This document shows, one piece after another, positions 5,338 to 6,119 of a stretch of DNA of 6,119 nucleotides. The notes under the pieces are model-generated. The model was not told where the DNA came from, made no database searches, and saw only the letters and a program-made list of their open reading frames with translations. Made by a program: the position numbers and the translations under genes. This DNA is from Halococcaceae archaeon (GTDB lineage Archaea > Halobacteriota > Halobacteria > Halobacteriales > Halalkalicoccaceae), in contig SKWB01000303.1 of NCBI GenBank assembly GCA_007129135.1, forward strand, positions 1 to 6,119, in the 5' to 3' direction. Each line of letters begins with the position of its first letter. Position 1 is the first letter of the stretch.

Positions 5338-5343
5338 CATAAA
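5338..5343 (-). promoter_or_regulatory. TATA-like box for the 64-aa protein gene
   Basis: TTTATG on the minus strand, within GGTTTATGACC, is centred 27-28 nt upstream of the ATG at 5313. It lies in the 50-bp space after the S9 peptidase stop codon and points to independent, leaderless transcription of the small gene. It is the same hexamer at the same distance as in upp. Confidence 0.5.
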
Positions 5344-5363
5344 CCTTCGGGGCTACAGCGCGG

Positions 5364-6119
5364 TCAGTTCTCTGTACTCTCGTCGTCTTCACCCGCAGAC
5401 AGCCCCTCGTCGCCGCGCTCTAGCGCCTTCGGCACGTCGTGGTGCTCGGAGTAGCCGTCGAACCAGCGGACGATCCGTTCGAGCCGATCGACGACGTGGT
5501 CCGGTTCGCCCGAGCGCGAGAGTTCGTGCCCCTCGCGAGGGTACCTGACGAGCCGGCTCTCGACGCCGTTCTTCCGCAGGAAGAGGTAGAACATCTCGGC
5601 GTTGTTCACGGGCACCCGGAAGTCGTTGTCCGAGTGGATCACGAGCGTGGGCGTGGTGACGTCGCTCGCGTAGGCGACCGGCGAGCGCTCCCAGAGGAAC
5701 TCGGGCTCCTCCCACGGCTCGGTCCCGAAGTCCCACTCGACCAGTTTGAACGCGTCGGTCGAGCCGTAGAAGGAGGCGAGGTCGTAGACCCCGCGCTGGG
5801 CGACGGCGCCCGAGAAGCGGTCGGTGTGGCCGACGATCCAGCCGGTCATGTAGCCGCCGAACGAGCCGCCGGTGACGAACTGGTTCGTCTCGTCTACGTA
5901 CTCGCGCTCGCAGACGGCGTCCGCGCCGGCGAGGACGTCCGTCATCGTGACGTCGCCCCAGTCGCGTTCGATCGCGCTGAGAAACCCCTCGCCGTAGCCC
6001 GACGACCCCCGAGGGTTACACCAGAAGACGACGTAGCCGCGGGCGGCGAGCGTCTGGAACTCGTGCCAGACGGTCCCGGACTGGCTCCACATCGCGTGCG
6101 GACCGCCGTGGATCTCGAC
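5364..6119 (-). CDS. S9 family (prolyl oligopeptidase-type) serine peptidase, C-terminal catalytic domain (partial)
   Basis: The frame is open from the right edge to the TGA at 5364-5366, giving 251 residues of an alpha/beta-hydrolase peptidase; the start and the expected N-terminal beta-propeller are outside the window. Numbering within the fragment: HGGP at 4-7 (oxyanion region), NPRGSSGYG at 35-43, the nucleophile elbow GGSFGGYM at 84-91 with Ser86, the catalytic Asp166 in HSDNDFRVP, and His198 in REGHELSRSG. All three catalytic residues are therefore present. The pattern fits acylaminoacyl-peptidase/dipeptidyl-peptidase-like S9 enzymes that cleave short peptides in the cytoplasm, but the exact specificity cannot be read from this part. 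After the domain comes an acidic, low-complexity tail (GEDDESTEN), as is common in halophiles. No signal peptide can be assessed. Confidence 0.95.
   Translation of the reverse strand, partial: VEIHGGPHAMWSQSGTVWHEFQTLAARGYVVFWCNPRGSSGYGEGFLSAIERDWGDVTMTDVLAGADAVCEREYVDETNQFVTGGSFGGYMTGWIVGHTDRFSGAVAQRGVYDLASFYGSTDAFKLVEWDFGTEPWEEPEFLWERSPVAYASDVTTPTLVIHSDNDFRVPVNNAEMFYLFLRKNGVESRLVRYPREGHELSRSGEPDHVVDRLERIVRWFDGYSEHHDVPKALERGDEGLSAGEDDESTEN

Noticed and set aside
1..6119. tRNA, rRNA, CRISPR array, insertion sequence or attachment site
   Set aside because: No cloverleaf-like segment, regularly spaced repeats, terminal inverted repeats or transposase/integrase motif was seen on either strand.

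Overview
The window reads as chromosome of a halophilic archaeon (class Halobacteria). It is GC-rich, the proteins are acidic (Asp/Glu replace Lys), genes are tightly packed on both strands, and gene starts have an archaeal TATA-like box about 27 nt upstream of the ATG with no usable Shine-Dalgarno site, which suggests leaderless mRNAs. No RNA gene, CRISPR array, insertion sequence or other mobile element was seen. The genus cannot be named from this sequence alone.

Layout, left to right. (1) The N-terminal 150 residues of a CstA-type carbon-starvation/pyruvate-peptide transporter (minus strand, running off the left edge), with the strongest TATA box of the window. (2) A two-gene minus-strand unit: a 123-aa unrecognised helical protein whose stop codon touches the start codon of an ArsA/Get3-type ATPase. 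(3) Divergent from it, a COG0523/CobW-family GTPase with a CICC metal motif and a His-rich linker; its 3' end overlaps the next, convergent gene. (4) Two divergent small membrane proteins of unknown function, 106 aa (minus) and 61 aa (plus). (5) A probable SRPBCC-fold protein (minus), divergent from upp, the uracil phosphoribosyltransferase of pyrimidine salvage (plus). (6) On the minus strand, a 64-aa single-span membrane protein with a TatA-like N-terminal motif and a coiled-coil tail, and the C-terminal catalytic domain of an S9 (prolyl oligopeptidase) family peptidase running off the right edge.

How it works together. The window is mostly housekeeping and accessory metabolism, not one dedicated system. 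The most suggestive association is the divergent pair of SIMIBI-class P-loop NTPases (ArsA/Get3-like and COG0523) with the small coupled protein, which may be a partner of the ATPase. Three divergent gene pairs share compact 69-81 bp intergenic regions holding back-to-back TATA boxes. In two genes (upp and the 64-aa protein) the TATA box itself contains an in-frame ATG that would mislead start-site prediction by nine codons. I did not find convincing evidence for an entirely new system; the unexplained small proteins are the best leads.
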